Origin: a virus | Reading direction: 5' to 3' (one strand) | DNA length: 64,000 nt | Virus record (IMG/VR): IMGVR_UViG_3300009177_000030 | Span: 30,721-94,720 of that record | Translations under genes and position numbers: made by a program | The notes under the pieces: model-generated | Databases searched by the model: none | The model's input: the letters and a program-made list of their open reading frames with translations, nothing else | Told to the model about the DNA's origin: nothing | Part shown: in pieces, positions 42,879 through 51,771 of the stretch | Position numbering within the stretch: position 1 is the stretch's first letter | Layout of the letters: each line of letters opens with the position of its first letter

Positions 42879-43861
42879 TGGAAACGGCAACACACGGATA
42901 TTTTTCAGGCCCGGAAGGCAAGGTTAACGCTACGACGTGGGGAGCACTCGGGCTCGGGCTCGCGGTCGTTATTTACTTGATGGGTGGATCGGTCGGCGAA
43001 TATCTTGTCAACGCGGCCGACAACACGATGCACCTCGTTATCGTGGGGTGTGCGCTGGCGTTTGTTCTGGCTGCGCTCATGGACCCGAAGAAACGGCTCT
43101 GGTACGTCTACCGCGGCATTGTCCGCTGGCTGATGAGTTTCTGGATCGAACTTGATCCGATCGGTATCCGCAAGTCCTACGTGGAGCGTCTGAAGGCCAA
43201 GCAGGAGAAGTTCATCGAAGCCGTTGGTACTCTGCGCGGTCAGTTGATCGGCATGAAGCGGGACGCCGCCGGGAATCAGATGGAACTGGAACGGCATGAG
43301 GCGCTATTCAAAGAGGCTATGAAGGTCGGCGATCAGCGGGCGCAGGTCTCCAACAGTAAAGACATGCAGCGCTGCCAGATACTGGCCAAGCAATACGCCG
43401 GCGGGATTGAAAATCTGACCAAGATGCAGACCGTTGTGGTTCGGTACCAGGAGATCTGCGCTGACGAGATAGCCGACAAGGAATCTGACATCGTATTCCG
43501 CCAGAAGCAGTTGAAGTTGTCGAAGGCGACCGGCAGTATCAGCGGGGCTATCAAAGGCATCCTCAGCGGGCTTCCCGAGAAGGATCTGTACGACGAAGCC
43601 GGAAACGTTCTGGACGCGATGTACGATCAGACGCTCGGCGAGTTCGACAATGCCTTGGACATCACGAAGGATGTTCTGAGTAACGCCAATTTGGCCGACA
43701 GTGCGGCTCTTCAGGCTGCACTATCCAGATTCGAAAACAACAATTCAAAAGTTCTGGTAGGGAAGACAACGAAAGAAGAAATTCTTCGTCAGATTCCGGC
43801 GGCAATTCCGGCCCCACGGGCGACTACGTCGACATCCACGGACTACTCCGACCTGCTGTAG
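42878..43861 (+). CDS. Two-helix membrane protein with long coiled coil
   Basis: 327 aa (TAATG overlap). Two membrane helices at about 22-37 and 50-68, then a cytoplasmic helical/coiled-coil part with a PspA/Toxic-anion-like look and an Ala/Pro/Thr-rich tail. Lies between the coiled-coil protein and the substrate-binding/OmpA fusion, so it may tie the complex to the inner membrane. Confidence 0.7.
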   Translation: METATHGYFSGPEGKVNATTWGALGLGLAVVIYLMGGSVGEYLVNAADNTMHLVIVGCALAFVLAALMDPKKRLWYVYRGIVRWLMSFWIELDPIGIRKSYVERLKAKQEKFIEAVGTLRGQLIGMKRDAAGNQMELERHEALFKEAMKVGDQRAQVSNSKDMQRCQILAKQYAGGIENLTKMQTVVVRYQEICADEIADKESDIVFRQKQLKLSKATGSISGAIKGILSGLPEKDLYDEAGNVLDAMYDQTLGEFDNALDITKDVLSNANLADSAALQAALSRFENNNSKVLVGKTTKEEILRQIPAAIPAPRATTSTSTDYSDLL

Positions 43862-43903
43862 TAGTCACTTTTTAACTAGAATTTTGAGGAGATGAGGAAA
43901 ACT

Positions 43904-45694
43904 ATGTCAAAAATTAAAACGGCACCGAAATTGGTAATTGGGCTGGCCCTGATCGTGGGCGGCTTGCTGGAATTGAAGCATCTCGTTTACGTTGGAGTGA
44001 TCCCGCGGCCTAGCGCCATGAAGACGGTAATTCCGATCAAGGCGGAAGAATTGAGCGCTACGGTTTTATCCGGTGGAACGGTGGCAGCGAAGCCACTGCC
44101 AACCGCCACTCCCATGCAGGTTTGCATGGACGGAAACACCAGTAACTGCGTCAATTCCACGCCCGTGGAAATGGAAACATGGGCATGGAACGGGAACATT
44201 GGATTGCTGTACTCTATCGGGGGTCCGCAGACCACCAAGGGTTCTATCACGGCCTCACATGGACTGATGGTCAGCACAAGGCGGCAAGACGACACCGGCC
44301 AGATGAACAACGACTTACTGGACACAGCCCAAAAACTTCAATCTGATCCAAATGCGCCGGGCGTCAAGCTCATCACCATCATGGGCGATGGAGCAGCGGC
44401 TGAACTTGCCGCAATTAACCCGAAACTCCAGAAGGTTTGTCCGGATTGCGGGCTGAAGGTGGTTGGCGTCATGGGCTACTCCCGGGGTGAGGATGTTTTC
44501 ATGGGGCCTGCCGATTGGAAGGCAGACCCGCAGAAATCCCGCGGTGGCCTGGTGATCGGGGTATTGCGCGACGGCGACTGGAATATAGCGCTGAAATGGC
44601 TTGGCCAAAACGGCATCCCAAACAACCCGGACGACACCTCCTACGATCCGAGCGCTCTCAACTGGATCAATTCCGATTCCTACACTAAGGCCGCAGGCGA
44701 CTTTGCTACCGGGAATGCCTGCGTGGATATTCCCGTAAAAGGCAAACTGGGCGGAGCAAAGGTGCATAAATGCGCTGACGCTGTGGTCACGTGGACACCT
44801 GGCGACGTTACCGTGGCGAAGAAGCGGGGCGGTGTAGTGCCGATTGCATCGACGGCTCAATACGTATTCCAGATGCCGTGCGTTATTCTCGGCATTGACC
44901 GGTGGATGAAGTCCCACCGCGGTGAAGTTCAGAATTTACTCGCGTCCGCATTCGAAGGTGCCGACCAGATCCGCTCCAATTCCGCCGCGCTGCAAAAGGC
45001 TGGCGAAATCTCCGCTAAAATATACAACGAGGAAAACGCGGACTACTGGGTCAAGTACTTCAAAGGGGTGACCGAACCCGATGCTCAGGGAATCCGGGTA
45101 CACCTCGGAGGAAGCGCGGTCGCCAACCTTGCCGATAACCTCCAAGCGTTCGGACTCAACGGTGGACCTTCGCTGTTCGCCGCAACGTACACGACATTCG
45201 GCAAGATCGTAGTCCAGCAGTATCCGCGACTGGTGCCGAGTTTCCCAACGGCCGAAGGTATTGTGGACACGTCATATTTGGCTGCACTTAAGGGGACGAT
45301 GACCGCGCCGGCAGAAGACATCATCAAGGCGTCTACGGCTCCGATGAAATCGATTGCCGGGAAGCGTAACTACAGTATTCAGTTTGCCGTGGGCAGTGCC
45401 CAACCACTCTCATCGTCCTACGCTGACTTGGAGCAACTTGCCGCCGATATCAGTCTGACAAACTACATCGTTGCGTTGCATTCTCACACAGACAACACGG
45501 GAAGCGCCGAAGCCAATATGGATTTGAGTCAACGCCGTGGCGATAGCGTGGCCGCATATCTGAAGCAAAAGGGCGTCCGGAATACGATACGAAGCTATGC
45601 TCATGGTTCTGAAGAGCCGTTGCCTGGCAACGATCCCAATTCCGTGGCTGGCCGCGCTAAGAATCGCAGAGTTCAGGTAGTTTTAGGAGAATAA
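43904..45694 (+). CDS. Substrate-binding protein fused to an OmpA-like domain
   Basis: 596 aa from ATG 43904, chosen for GAGG six bases upstream; ATG 43892 is too close to its own. N-terminal anchor (LVIGLALIVGGLLELK). About 60-455: periplasmic binding protein of the NMT1/SsuA type (two-lobe alpha/beta; GLVIGVLRDGDWNIAL). About 485-596: OmpA/MotB peptidoglycan-binding domain (ALHSHTDNTGSAEANMDLS, QRRGDSVAAYL, GRAKNRRVQV). Such an anchored receptor would hold the ABC importer to the cell wall. Ligand unknown; Cys pairs (CMDG, CVNS, CPDC) may be disulphides. Confidence 0.85.
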   Translation: MSKIKTAPKLVIGLALIVGGLLELKHLVYVGVIPRPSAMKTVIPIKAEELSATVLSGGTVAAKPLPTATPMQVCMDGNTSNCVNSTPVEMETWAWNGNIGLLYSIGGPQTTKGSITASHGLMVSTRRQDDTGQMNNDLLDTAQKLQSDPNAPGVKLITIMGDGAAAELAAINPKLQKVCPDCGLKVVGVMGYSRGEDVFMGPADWKADPQKSRGGLVIGVLRDGDWNIALKWLGQNGIPNNPDDTSYDPSALNWINSDSYTKAAGDFATGNACVDIPVKGKLGGAKVHKCADAVVTWTPGDVTVAKKRGGVVPIASTAQYVFQMPCVILGIDRWMKSHRGEVQNLLASAFEGADQIRSNSAALQKAGEISAKIYNEENADYWVKYFKGVTEPDAQGIRVHLGGSAVANLADNLQAFGLNGGPSLFAATYTTFGKIVVQQYPRLVPSFPTAEGIVDTSYLAALKGTMTAPAEDIIKASTAPMKSIAGKRNYSIQFAVGSAQPLSSSYADLEQLAADISLTNYIVALHSHTDNTGSAEANMDLSQRRGDSVAAYLKQKGVRNTIRSYAHGSEEPLPGNDPNSVAGRAKNRRVQVVLGE

Positions 45695-45695
45695 T

Positions 45696-45902
45696 ATGGA
45701 AAAGCCACTCGCAATCAACGGCCCGATCATAATCAATCCGGCCAAGGTCCTTTGGGCCAACATCGAAGCCGTGCTTCCAAAAGGAACCGGCGTACAAATT
45801 CAGTTCGAAGGGCAGTCTGCTCCTTCTAACTTTTACGACGGGGATGCTGGCGCCGCAGCTTCTATCCTTGTCGCCTCATCTCAGGAGGCTCCGAATGCGT
45901 AA
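45696..45902 (+). CDS. Small hypothetical protein
   Basis: 68 aa, one base after the previous stop. Beta-rich, no signal peptide. Part of the operon; unrecognised. Confidence 0.55.
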   Translation: MEKPLAINGPIIINPAKVLWANIEAVLPKGTGVQIQFEGQSAPSNFYDGDAGAAASILVASSQEAPNA

Positions 45903-46395
45903 AGCAATTCTTTCTTTATTTGCTCTGGTATTGGCCGCCTGCGGTCCTGCCTACGTTCAGCCGGTTCAATCTGGATGGAACGGAGACCCCTGCGACCAGT
46001 CATACTTTGACGCCATGGCATGCCGGACCGCAATCGGTCTCGGAGGATGGTACCTGAATGGCGTGCTGGTTCCGCACTATTACGGCGGATATGGATACGA
46101 TCATTACTATCAAGCGAACCACGTCTACATCCTGCATGGCGGCCACGTGAATTCCTACAGCCAGTCCGTGAGAACGGTGCGTCCGGTCCAGCCTGCCAGT
46201 TCGGTGAATTCAGCATCGAAAGCCTATATTCCTCCATCACAACGCGCTCCCGCTGGATCTGCCGCATCGGCTTCGAAACCATACACTCCACCGAGCCGAC
46301 CGGCTAGCAGTTATAGTCCGCCGTCCAGACCTGCAAGCAGTTACAGTCCGCCGTCTCGGCCGTCCAGCAGTTACTCGTCGCCGAGGCGAAAGTGA
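45895..46395 (+). CDS. Lipoprotein with PPSRPASSYS repeats
   Basis: 166 aa from ATG 45895. Signal peptide with lipobox LAAC (Cys16). A Gly/Tyr/His-rich middle (VPHYYGGYGYDHYY) and a C-terminal tail of about three tandem PPSRPASSYS units. Predicted to sit in the outer (or inner) membrane facing the periplasm; the Pro/Ser tail could span to the cell wall. Confidence 0.75.
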   Translation: MRKAILSLFALVLAACGPAYVQPVQSGWNGDPCDQSYFDAMACRTAIGLGGWYLNGVLVPHYYGGYGYDHYYQANHVYILHGGHVNSYSQSVRTVRPVQPASSVNSASKAYIPPSQRAPAGSAASASKPYTPPSRPASSYSPPSRPASSYSPPSRPSSSYSSPRRK

Positions 46396-46592
46396 ACCGG
46401 GACACCTTATTCTCCCGCGGGATCACCATGGCTAACGTCGTGCTGATCCTGCTGGGAATCTGGTTATGCTATCTCGCGTTCTCATTCGTTCGCGTAGTCG
46501 CGTTCTGGATTCTTTTTCATGTGTTTGGGATTGCCGCATCCTTGGCGGCTATAGCGGTTGTGTTTTTCTGGTGGAAAGCAAAACGCAAATGA
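46392..46592 (+). CDS. Small membrane protein
   Basis: 66 aa from GTG 46392 (GTGA). Two close hydrophobic segments (VVLILLGIWLCYLAFSF and ILFHVFGIAASLAAIAVVFF) and a basic end. ATGA coupling to the permease. Confidence 0.65.
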   Translation: MNRDTLFSRGITMANVVLILLGIWLCYLAFSFVRVVAFWILFHVFGIAASLAAIAVVFFWWKAKRK

Positions 46593-47449
46593 TGGGCTTC
46601 TTGATCGCCGAATACGAAAAACGCCGGGATGCTGAGCACGGCCACGGTCCGATCCACGACCGCGAGCGATACCTGTCTCACTGGATAACGCCGAACGGAA
46701 GCCTGCATAATACCGGGTTTACAATCCTGCTCGCTACATGGATCGGACTGTTTCTGGTCGTGTGGGTCTCCGCCGGTGCCAGTTACCTGCCTTCCCCGTT
46801 TGAAGTTGTGCGGGCACTCCCTGGACTCTGGAATGAAGACGGATTGGGCGTTCAGATATGGACGAGCTTGGAACTTAATCTCGAGGCCGTAATTTTGACT
46901 TTCATCGCATCCCTGTTGATCGCTTACGCCACCGTGCTGCCACTATTCCGACCGCTGGCGACACTCGTATCATCAGGCAGGTTCAACGGGATGGTGGGGC
47001 TTCCGCTGGTTTTTCTGAGCCTCCTGCATAATCCGCACTGGGTGAAGGTCGCGCTCCTGGTATTCGGGACTGGCGTATTTATGGTCCTGTCTCTCGTGCG
47101 AATGATCGAGAATATCCCGACTGAGTTATTTGATCACTCAAGAACGCTCGGAATGTCGGAGTGGCGCGTGGCGTGGGAGGTTGTGGTGCTCGGCCAGTTC
47201 GATCAGGTGCTCGACATATTTCGCGGATCGGCAGCAATGACTTGGGTATTGCTCCCGATGGTGGAGGGATACTTCCGGTTTGAGGGCGGCGTCGGCACTC
47301 TGATGCTAACAGAAGCGAAGCATCTGAACCTGGATGCGGTCTTCGCCATCATGTTTGTTGTGCTGGCGATCGGATTTGCTCAGGACTGGATATTCGGGAA
47401 GGTGCGAAATTTGATATGTCCGTGGGCGGATTTGGGGGTGAGGAAATGA
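46589..47449 (+). CDS. ABC transporter permease (SsuC/TauC type)
   Basis: 286 aa from ATG 46589; ATG 46592 is equivalent. A soluble N-terminal part (about 1-40), then about six membrane helices. The cytoplasmic loop FDHSRTLGMSEWRVAWEVV matches the EAA coupling loop of importers of nitrate, sulfonate or taurine type, which the ATPase contacts. Half-transporter, so it would dimerise. Confidence 0.82.
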   Translation: MMGFLIAEYEKRRDAEHGHGPIHDRERYLSHWITPNGSLHNTGFTILLATWIGLFLVVWVSAGASYLPSPFEVVRALPGLWNEDGLGVQIWTSLELNLEAVILTFIASLLIAYATVLPLFRPLATLVSSGRFNGMVGLPLVFLSLLHNPHWVKVALLVFGTGVFMVLSLVRMIENIPTELFDHSRTLGMSEWRVAWEVVVLGQFDQVLDIFRGSAAMTWVLLPMVEGYFRFEGGVGTLMLTEAKHLNLDAVFAIMFVVLAIGFAQDWIFGKVRNLICPWADLGVRK

Positions 47450-47982
47450 TAGCTTTATTCATAGTCCTGGCTGCGGTTTTTATCGTGATTGTCGCCATTG
47501 CATCGCAGGAGAAATCTACCCGGAGCATCGACCTCACAAGCGTAAGGGACGCAATGGTAAGCAGACACGGATGGACACCCGAGAGGGCCGATGCCGCCCG
47601 GGGCGAATACCTGAAATTTCTAGCGATCCTCCGCAAGAAGCCAGATTTTCCAGTAGTTCCATGGCTAACCGACGGGAGGGACGATCTTGATCAATTTTGG
47701 CATCAGCACATTCTGGACACCGCCAAATACTCCCGAGACTGTCATTACCTGTTCGGAAAACTGGTCCATCACGATCCTCACTTAAAAAAAGGTTCGAAGG
47801 AAGAACTTTCGGCCGCGCAAAGGACACAGGCCGCTTACGTAGACTCTTGTGGTGGGGTCATTGAAGGCTCCGCCCCTGGACATCATTGCGATAGTTCCCA
47901 TAGCGACTCTTCTCACAGTTGCAGTACCCATAGTTGCTCAAGTCATAGTTGCGGCGGCCACGGATGTGGAGGCGGCCATTGA
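47446..47982 (+). CDS. GRDP-like membrane protein with His/Cys-rich tail
   Basis: 178 aa from ATG 47446 (ATGA). N-terminal membrane helix. DQFWHQHILDTAKYSRDCHYL is the DxxWHxHxL signature of the glycine-rich-domain protein family. The last 35 residues repeat SHSC/THSC/GHGC units with many His and Cys, a probable metal-binding tail. Its place between permease and ATPase suggests a metal-related accessory subunit. Confidence 0.7.
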   Translation: MIALFIVLAAVFIVIVAIASQEKSTRSIDLTSVRDAMVSRHGWTPERADAARGEYLKFLAILRKKPDFPVVPWLTDGRDDLDQFWHQHILDTAKYSRDCHYLFGKLVHHDPHLKKGSKEELSAAQRTQAAYVDSCGGVIEGSAPGHHCDSSHSDSSHSCSTHSCSSHSCGGHGCGGGH

Positions 47983-48800
47983 TAGCCACCCGTACCGATA
48001 CCCTGCTGTCCGTAGAGAAAGTCTGCCTATCCTACGGCGATAACGTTGTACTGCGCAATGTAAACCTACAGATCAATGATCTCGTGATTCCGGGACGCAT
48101 TACCGGCCAAATTGTCGGAATTCTAGGTCCCAGTGGCGTAGGTAAAACTTCACTTATCAGCATTATTGCCGGGCTACAGCGGCCGACTTCCGGGTCTGTT
48201 CTTATCGGGCGCGAGCAGTCTCCAGTACGCGCTGGAAACGTTGGTGTAGTGAGTCAGAACTACATCGTTTACCGGAACAAGGAAGTGATCGACAATTTAC
48301 TTGTGGCCGCAATGCAGGCAAAAGATAAGCCTGGCCGCAAAGAGGCACTGCAGCGCTCTGTCGACATGCTCAGCGATTTCGGGCTACTCGACAAAGCCCA
48401 CCTTTACCCGGCGCAACTATCTGGTGGCCAACGCCAGCGTGTGGCAATCGCTCAGCAGATTTTAGCCAGCGGCGATTTTCTTGTCTTCGACGAACCTACC
48501 GCCGGGCTGGACCCGGCTTCGAAGGACAAGACATGCGAACTGATTACGCGGTTGGCGCATCGCTCCGAAACCGAAACGATATTGATCGTTAGCCACGACA
48601 TCCCGTCTGTGGTCGCACTCTGCGACACTATCGTCCTGATGGGCCGATCCAAAGACCAGCCGGGCGCCAACGTGGCCGCTGAGTTGGACATGATCTCTCG
48701 TGGGTTGGTTCTAAATGGTGGCGGCGTACACAGTCTGCGCCGTAAACCTGAGTTCCGGGAGACCGTGGATGAGATTCAGGATATGTTTGCAACTTTATAA
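47979..48800 (+). CDS. ABC transporter ATPase (SsuB/TauB type)
   Basis: 273 aa from TTG 47979 (TTGA overlap). Walker A GPSGVGKTS (50-58), Q-loop Q93, signature LSGGQ (147-151), Walker B FLVFDE (167-172), H206 switch. All key residues present, so it should be active. With the permease and the SBP/OmpA fusion it completes a phage-encoded importer-type ABC system. Confidence 0.92.
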   Translation: MIATRTDTLLSVEKVCLSYGDNVVLRNVNLQINDLVIPGRITGQIVGILGPSGVGKTSLISIIAGLQRPTSGSVLIGREQSPVRAGNVGVVSQNYIVYRNKEVIDNLLVAAMQAKDKPGRKEALQRSVDMLSDFGLLDKAHLYPAQLSGGQRQRVAIAQQILASGDFLVFDEPTAGLDPASKDKTCELITRLAHRSETETILIVSHDIPSVVALCDTIVLMGRSKDQPGANVAAELDMISRGLVLNGGGVHSLRRKPEFRETVDEIQDMFATL

Positions 48801-48811
48801 AGGAGAAAGCC

Positions 48812-48976
48812 ATGAAAGTATTGAAGTGCAAGAAATGCGGCGACTGTGCTCATTGGGAAGTAATCCAGCGCGAGGGCGAAACGAGCCTGAAGAGCGTCAC
48901 ATGCAAGGGCGAGTATAAGGCCACCGTGACGGTTGACCCGCACGAGCATCTGCATTACGTGAAGCATGCGGAGTGA
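48812..48976 (+). CDS. 54-aa zinc-ribbon-like protein
   Basis: AAAGGAGAAAG before ATG 48812. CKKCGDC and a later Cys, plus HEHLHYVKH. Metal binding likely; role unknown. Confidence 0.6.
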   Translation: MKVLKCKKCGDCAHWEVIQREGETSLKSVTCKGEYKATVTVDPHEHLHYVKHAE

Positions 48977-49172
48977 CACCGACCGCATAAACGCATTAGA
49001 ATCCTTCGCCCCGCCAAACAGCGTGTGGATCAGAAACCAGGTGCGGGATAAGTTGATTTTAAGCAACGTGGTGGTGCCTGTGCGGCCGGTTCCGAGAGGA
49101 TACGCGGTGGATTTTCGGGTGCCGTTTTGGGAGACGTTGAGAGAGGCGATTGATGGATTTGAGGAGACGTAA
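48966..49172 (+). CDS. Small hypothetical protein
   Basis: 68 aa from ATG 48966 inside the previous gene. Unrecognised; followed directly by the next ATG. Confidence 0.5.
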   Translation: MRSDTDRINALESFAPPNSVWIRNQVRDKLILSNVVVPVRPVPRGYAVDFRVPFWETLREAIDGFEET

Positions 49173-49898
49173 ATGACACAGGTACCAGTAGACGAAAATA
49201 TCTTGCCCGGCGAGACAATTACCACCGCCGCGCACAAGGCTCTGGAGTTGCTGGCAACATATGGCGATCAAGACGTGGAGATCACATTCACGTTCAACGA
49301 CACGCCTGCGTTCGCTCGCAAGGGGGATACGGCAGAGGTGGTAGTTGAACGCTGGTCCGCTGACATGGAAGCGGCGTCGAAAGCCTACCGGGAATCGCCG
49401 GAGTACATCGAGCGCCAAAAACGGGAAGCCGAAGAACTGGAGCGCAAGACGAACGCGGTTATGCTGGAGTCCGCTACGGGCGAGACGGCAATGCGAGACG
49501 CCTCCGTTCCGTGGCCCTACACCATGAAGCAACTCGCCGAGTATGTGGAGTCGGTCACGAAACGCCAACACGACTACGGAACCTGCGTATACGCGATGAG
49601 CATGGCTGCAACTGCTGCGTTCTACTACGTCGCGCACCAGTTGGGCGTCACCGGGTTTCAGTCGTCCTGCGCGGACATGGACATCCTCCGGCGCACGCGG
49701 TCAATCAAAGGACCGTGGATGATCCTCAAAGCCGAAGATGCGCTCTATCCACAGTACGATCTGAAGGCGAAACTTTCAGAGATGCTGGAGTCGGGCGAGA
49801 CGAGGCAATGGCTCAAGGAAGAAGCCACTAAGAAATTGGCAGAAAACGCTGGCGCTCATCCGAACGTTATCGCGCATTGGAAGAAACTGGCCGAATAG
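49173..49898 (+). CDS. Conserved phage hypothetical protein
   Basis: 241 aa. KRQHDYGTCVYAMSMAATAAFYYVAHQLG and GFQSSCADMDILRRTR then KAEDALYPQYDL form a block I recall from many phages; unnamed. An N-terminal helical part with a charged coiled coil at about 70-100. Confidence 0.7.
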   Translation: MTQVPVDENILPGETITTAAHKALELLATYGDQDVEITFTFNDTPAFARKGDTAEVVVERWSADMEAASKAYRESPEYIERQKREAEELERKTNAVMLESATGETAMRDASVPWPYTMKQLAEYVESVTKRQHDYGTCVYAMSMAATAAFYYVAHQLGVTGFQSSCADMDILRRTRSIKGPWMILKAEDALYPQYDLKAKLSEMLESGETRQWLKEEATKKLAENAGAHPNVIAHWKKLAE

Positions 49899-49900
49899 CC

Positions 49901-50083
49901 ATGTACGAACCATCCGAAGACGAAACCGCAAGGCGCCAGATCCGGTACGACTACGACGAGCGGCAGGAAGAGATAAACCACGGCATTTACCCCATCGTGG
50001 TGCATCGCGGGAAGGCTCCGGCACCTGTGAAGTTGGGGTGGTGGAAGCGGTTTACCTTGCGTTTTCGTGGCGTTTTGAAGTAG
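49901..50083 (+). CDS. Small basic protein
   Basis: 60 aa from ATG 49901. Charged N-terminus, Trp/Arg-rich end (LGWWKRFTLRFRG). Confidence 0.5.
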   Translation: MYEPSEDETARRQIRYDYDERQEEINHGIYPIVVHRGKAPAPVKLGWWKRFTLRFRGVLK

Positions 50084-50127
50084 ACTTGAATTCGAGCGCA
50101 GACCAACGGATCGCCACCGCTGCCTCA

Positions 50128-50181
50128 TGCTAGCCACCGGCCTGGATTTGGATCTCCTCATCTGGACCAGGCCTGCTAGCA
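50128..50181 (+). promoter_or_regulatory. Strong leader hairpin before a Shine-Dalgarno
   Basis: TGCTAGC (50128-50134) pairs with GCTAGCA (50175-50181), and GGCCTGG (50139-50145) with CCAGGCC (50167-50173). The GAGGA ribosome site at 50186-50190 starts five bases after the stem. No T-run follows, so control of translation of the gene at 50196 is more likely than termination. Confidence 0.6.
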
Positions 50182-50195
50182 CCCCGAGGATAAAA

Positions 50196-50927
50196 ATGTT
50201 TTCACCCGCCGAGATCGGTAGTCGAATCGTTGCCGATAACCAGAAGAATGATCACTTTACCGCTGATCCTATATTCATGGTCCAGAAGTTGCACCGGATC
50301 TTTGGAATCGATACCGGGTTAACGGATAACGTCCTGTGGCAGCACGGCGACGAATATACGGAACTTCCGGTTAACCTCACTGAGGCATGTGAGGCATTTT
50401 ATCAAGAGAACTTTCTAGCCCCGGTCTGTATTATGGACGGCGTTCTCTATGGTCGCGGCGACGAACTACCGGATACCAGTGAAGTAGACGAGTACTTTTC
50501 CGACATTCGGCGCATCGGATATTACGATGAGTGGGATAACGTCCAGCCATTTTTCACCAAGGCTGGCGCTGAGCGGTACATCGAAGAGAACGGCCACAAC
50601 CTGAAGAAACCGCGCATTTACGTGGAGTGCGCCTATCGAAACCGGGAATGGCTGGCGATGCGAAAGCACCTTATCGGATGCTCGCGAGCTCTGGAATTAG
50701 CACTAGCCATCGAACGCCACTGCCCCTGCGGCGCCCGGCCTGAATCACCAAATACCCATGCCCACGTTCCTGGCTGTGAGGTGGCCGAGCTTATTCAGGT
50801 ACTGGGTGGGGAGTGCGCTACTGTAGCGGGAAATTATCAGAAGGCGGTAGAACCCGATTGTTACCCTGACACTAAAAACCTCAGGCTCAAAGCCCAATTG
50901 GCTGAAGCATCGGGGGCGACGGCGTGA
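50196..50927 (+). CDS. Hypothetical protein
   Basis: 243 aa from ATG 50196 (GAGGA upstream; the earlier in-frame ATG at 50127 lies in the hairpin). Mixed alpha/beta; C-terminal CPCGARPESPNTHAHVPGC is a probable zinc site. Unrecognised. Confidence 0.6.
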   Translation: MFSPAEIGSRIVADNQKNDHFTADPIFMVQKLHRIFGIDTGLTDNVLWQHGDEYTELPVNLTEACEAFYQENFLAPVCIMDGVLYGRGDELPDTSEVDEYFSDIRRIGYYDEWDNVQPFFTKAGAERYIEENGHNLKKPRIYVECAYRNREWLAMRKHLIGCSRALELALAIERHCPCGARPESPNTHAHVPGCEVAELIQVLGGECATVAGNYQKAVEPDCYPDTKNLRLKAQLAEASGATA

Positions 50928-51424
50928 ATATGGCACCCCGCCGAAACACGTTATGGCTCGACGATATACGCCTGGCAGAACGCCCCGGCACCGAACACGA
51001 AGGCATCGTAGCGCGGGAGATGCTAAAGAAACTGGAGGCTAAATCAGGCTCATTCGCTGACAAGCTTCGCAACGGCACATTGAAATCCTTCGAAGAGATA
51101 CTGCGTGAGCATGGTGTTCCAACTGATGTAACGTGTCCTTGCGGGAAGTCACGGAAGATTTTTGCTGGTCTGTGCCCGAACATCTCCGGCCACATGGAGA
51201 TCAACGCAAAGATCCGCGATACTTTCACGCGCGGCGACCGGGTTTTTTACAACTATTGGGCGTATCCACCAAACTGCCCGGGGAAGATTGCGCGGCACGT
51301 TCCGCTCGGGCGTGAGTCTACTTGGCATTGGATATCGGTGAAGTTCGACCATCTCAAGAATGCCCGGCAGGTTCCGATTTTGAATGATGCCGGGGTTTGG
51401 TGTTTGACGAAGGAGCGGAAGTGA
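50924..51424 (+). CDS. Hypothetical protein with Cys pairs
   Basis: 166 aa from GTG 50924 (GTGA); ATG 50930 possible. CPCGKSRK and later CPN; Trp/Tyr-rich second half (FYNYWAYPPNCPG). Unrecognised. Confidence 0.55.
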   Translation: MNMAPRRNTLWLDDIRLAERPGTEHEGIVAREMLKKLEAKSGSFADKLRNGTLKSFEEILREHGVPTDVTCPCGKSRKIFAGLCPNISGHMEINAKIRDTFTRGDRVFYNYWAYPPNCPGKIARHVPLGRESTWHWISVKFDHLKNARQVPILNDAGVWCLTKERK

Positions 51425-51591
51425 GCACCCCCGCCGCAGTAGCCCAACGAGCACTGGAAGACGGCCAGACGCAAGCCCTCATCGGTGAGGAGTTCCAAGC
51501 GTTGAAGATTCTTCTATCCGCGCTCCACCACATCGCGTCCGGCGGTAAGCGCGATGCTGAGAGATGGGATGGGCTGAGGTTAAATTCATGA
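51421..51591 (+). CDS. Small helical protein
   Basis: 56 aa from GTG 51421 (GTGA). Unrecognised. Confidence 0.5.
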   Translation: MSTPAAVAQRALEDGQTQALIGEEFQALKILLSALHHIASGGKRDAERWDGLRLNS

Positions 51592-51731
51592 CCCAAATCC
51601 AACGTATGGACCGCCCGGTATCCATCACCCTCCCGAGCGCGGACTGGGATATCATTCAGGGGCTGCTTACCGGCGAGCGTAACGCGGTACGGGATGAAGG
51701 AACCAGGCCGGAGTATTTGAAGACTTTGTAA
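51588..51731 (+). CDS. 47-aa protein
   Basis: ATG 51588, overlapping the previous stop. RPVSITLPSADWDIIQGLL resembles the opening of small phage strand-helix proteins. Last gene before a new leader. Confidence 0.5.
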   Translation: MTQIQRMDRPVSITLPSADWDIIQGLLTGERNAVRDEGTRPEYLKTL

Positions 51732-51771
51732 CGCATTAGACAAACCCTCATAGACGGTAACCCGTAAGATG

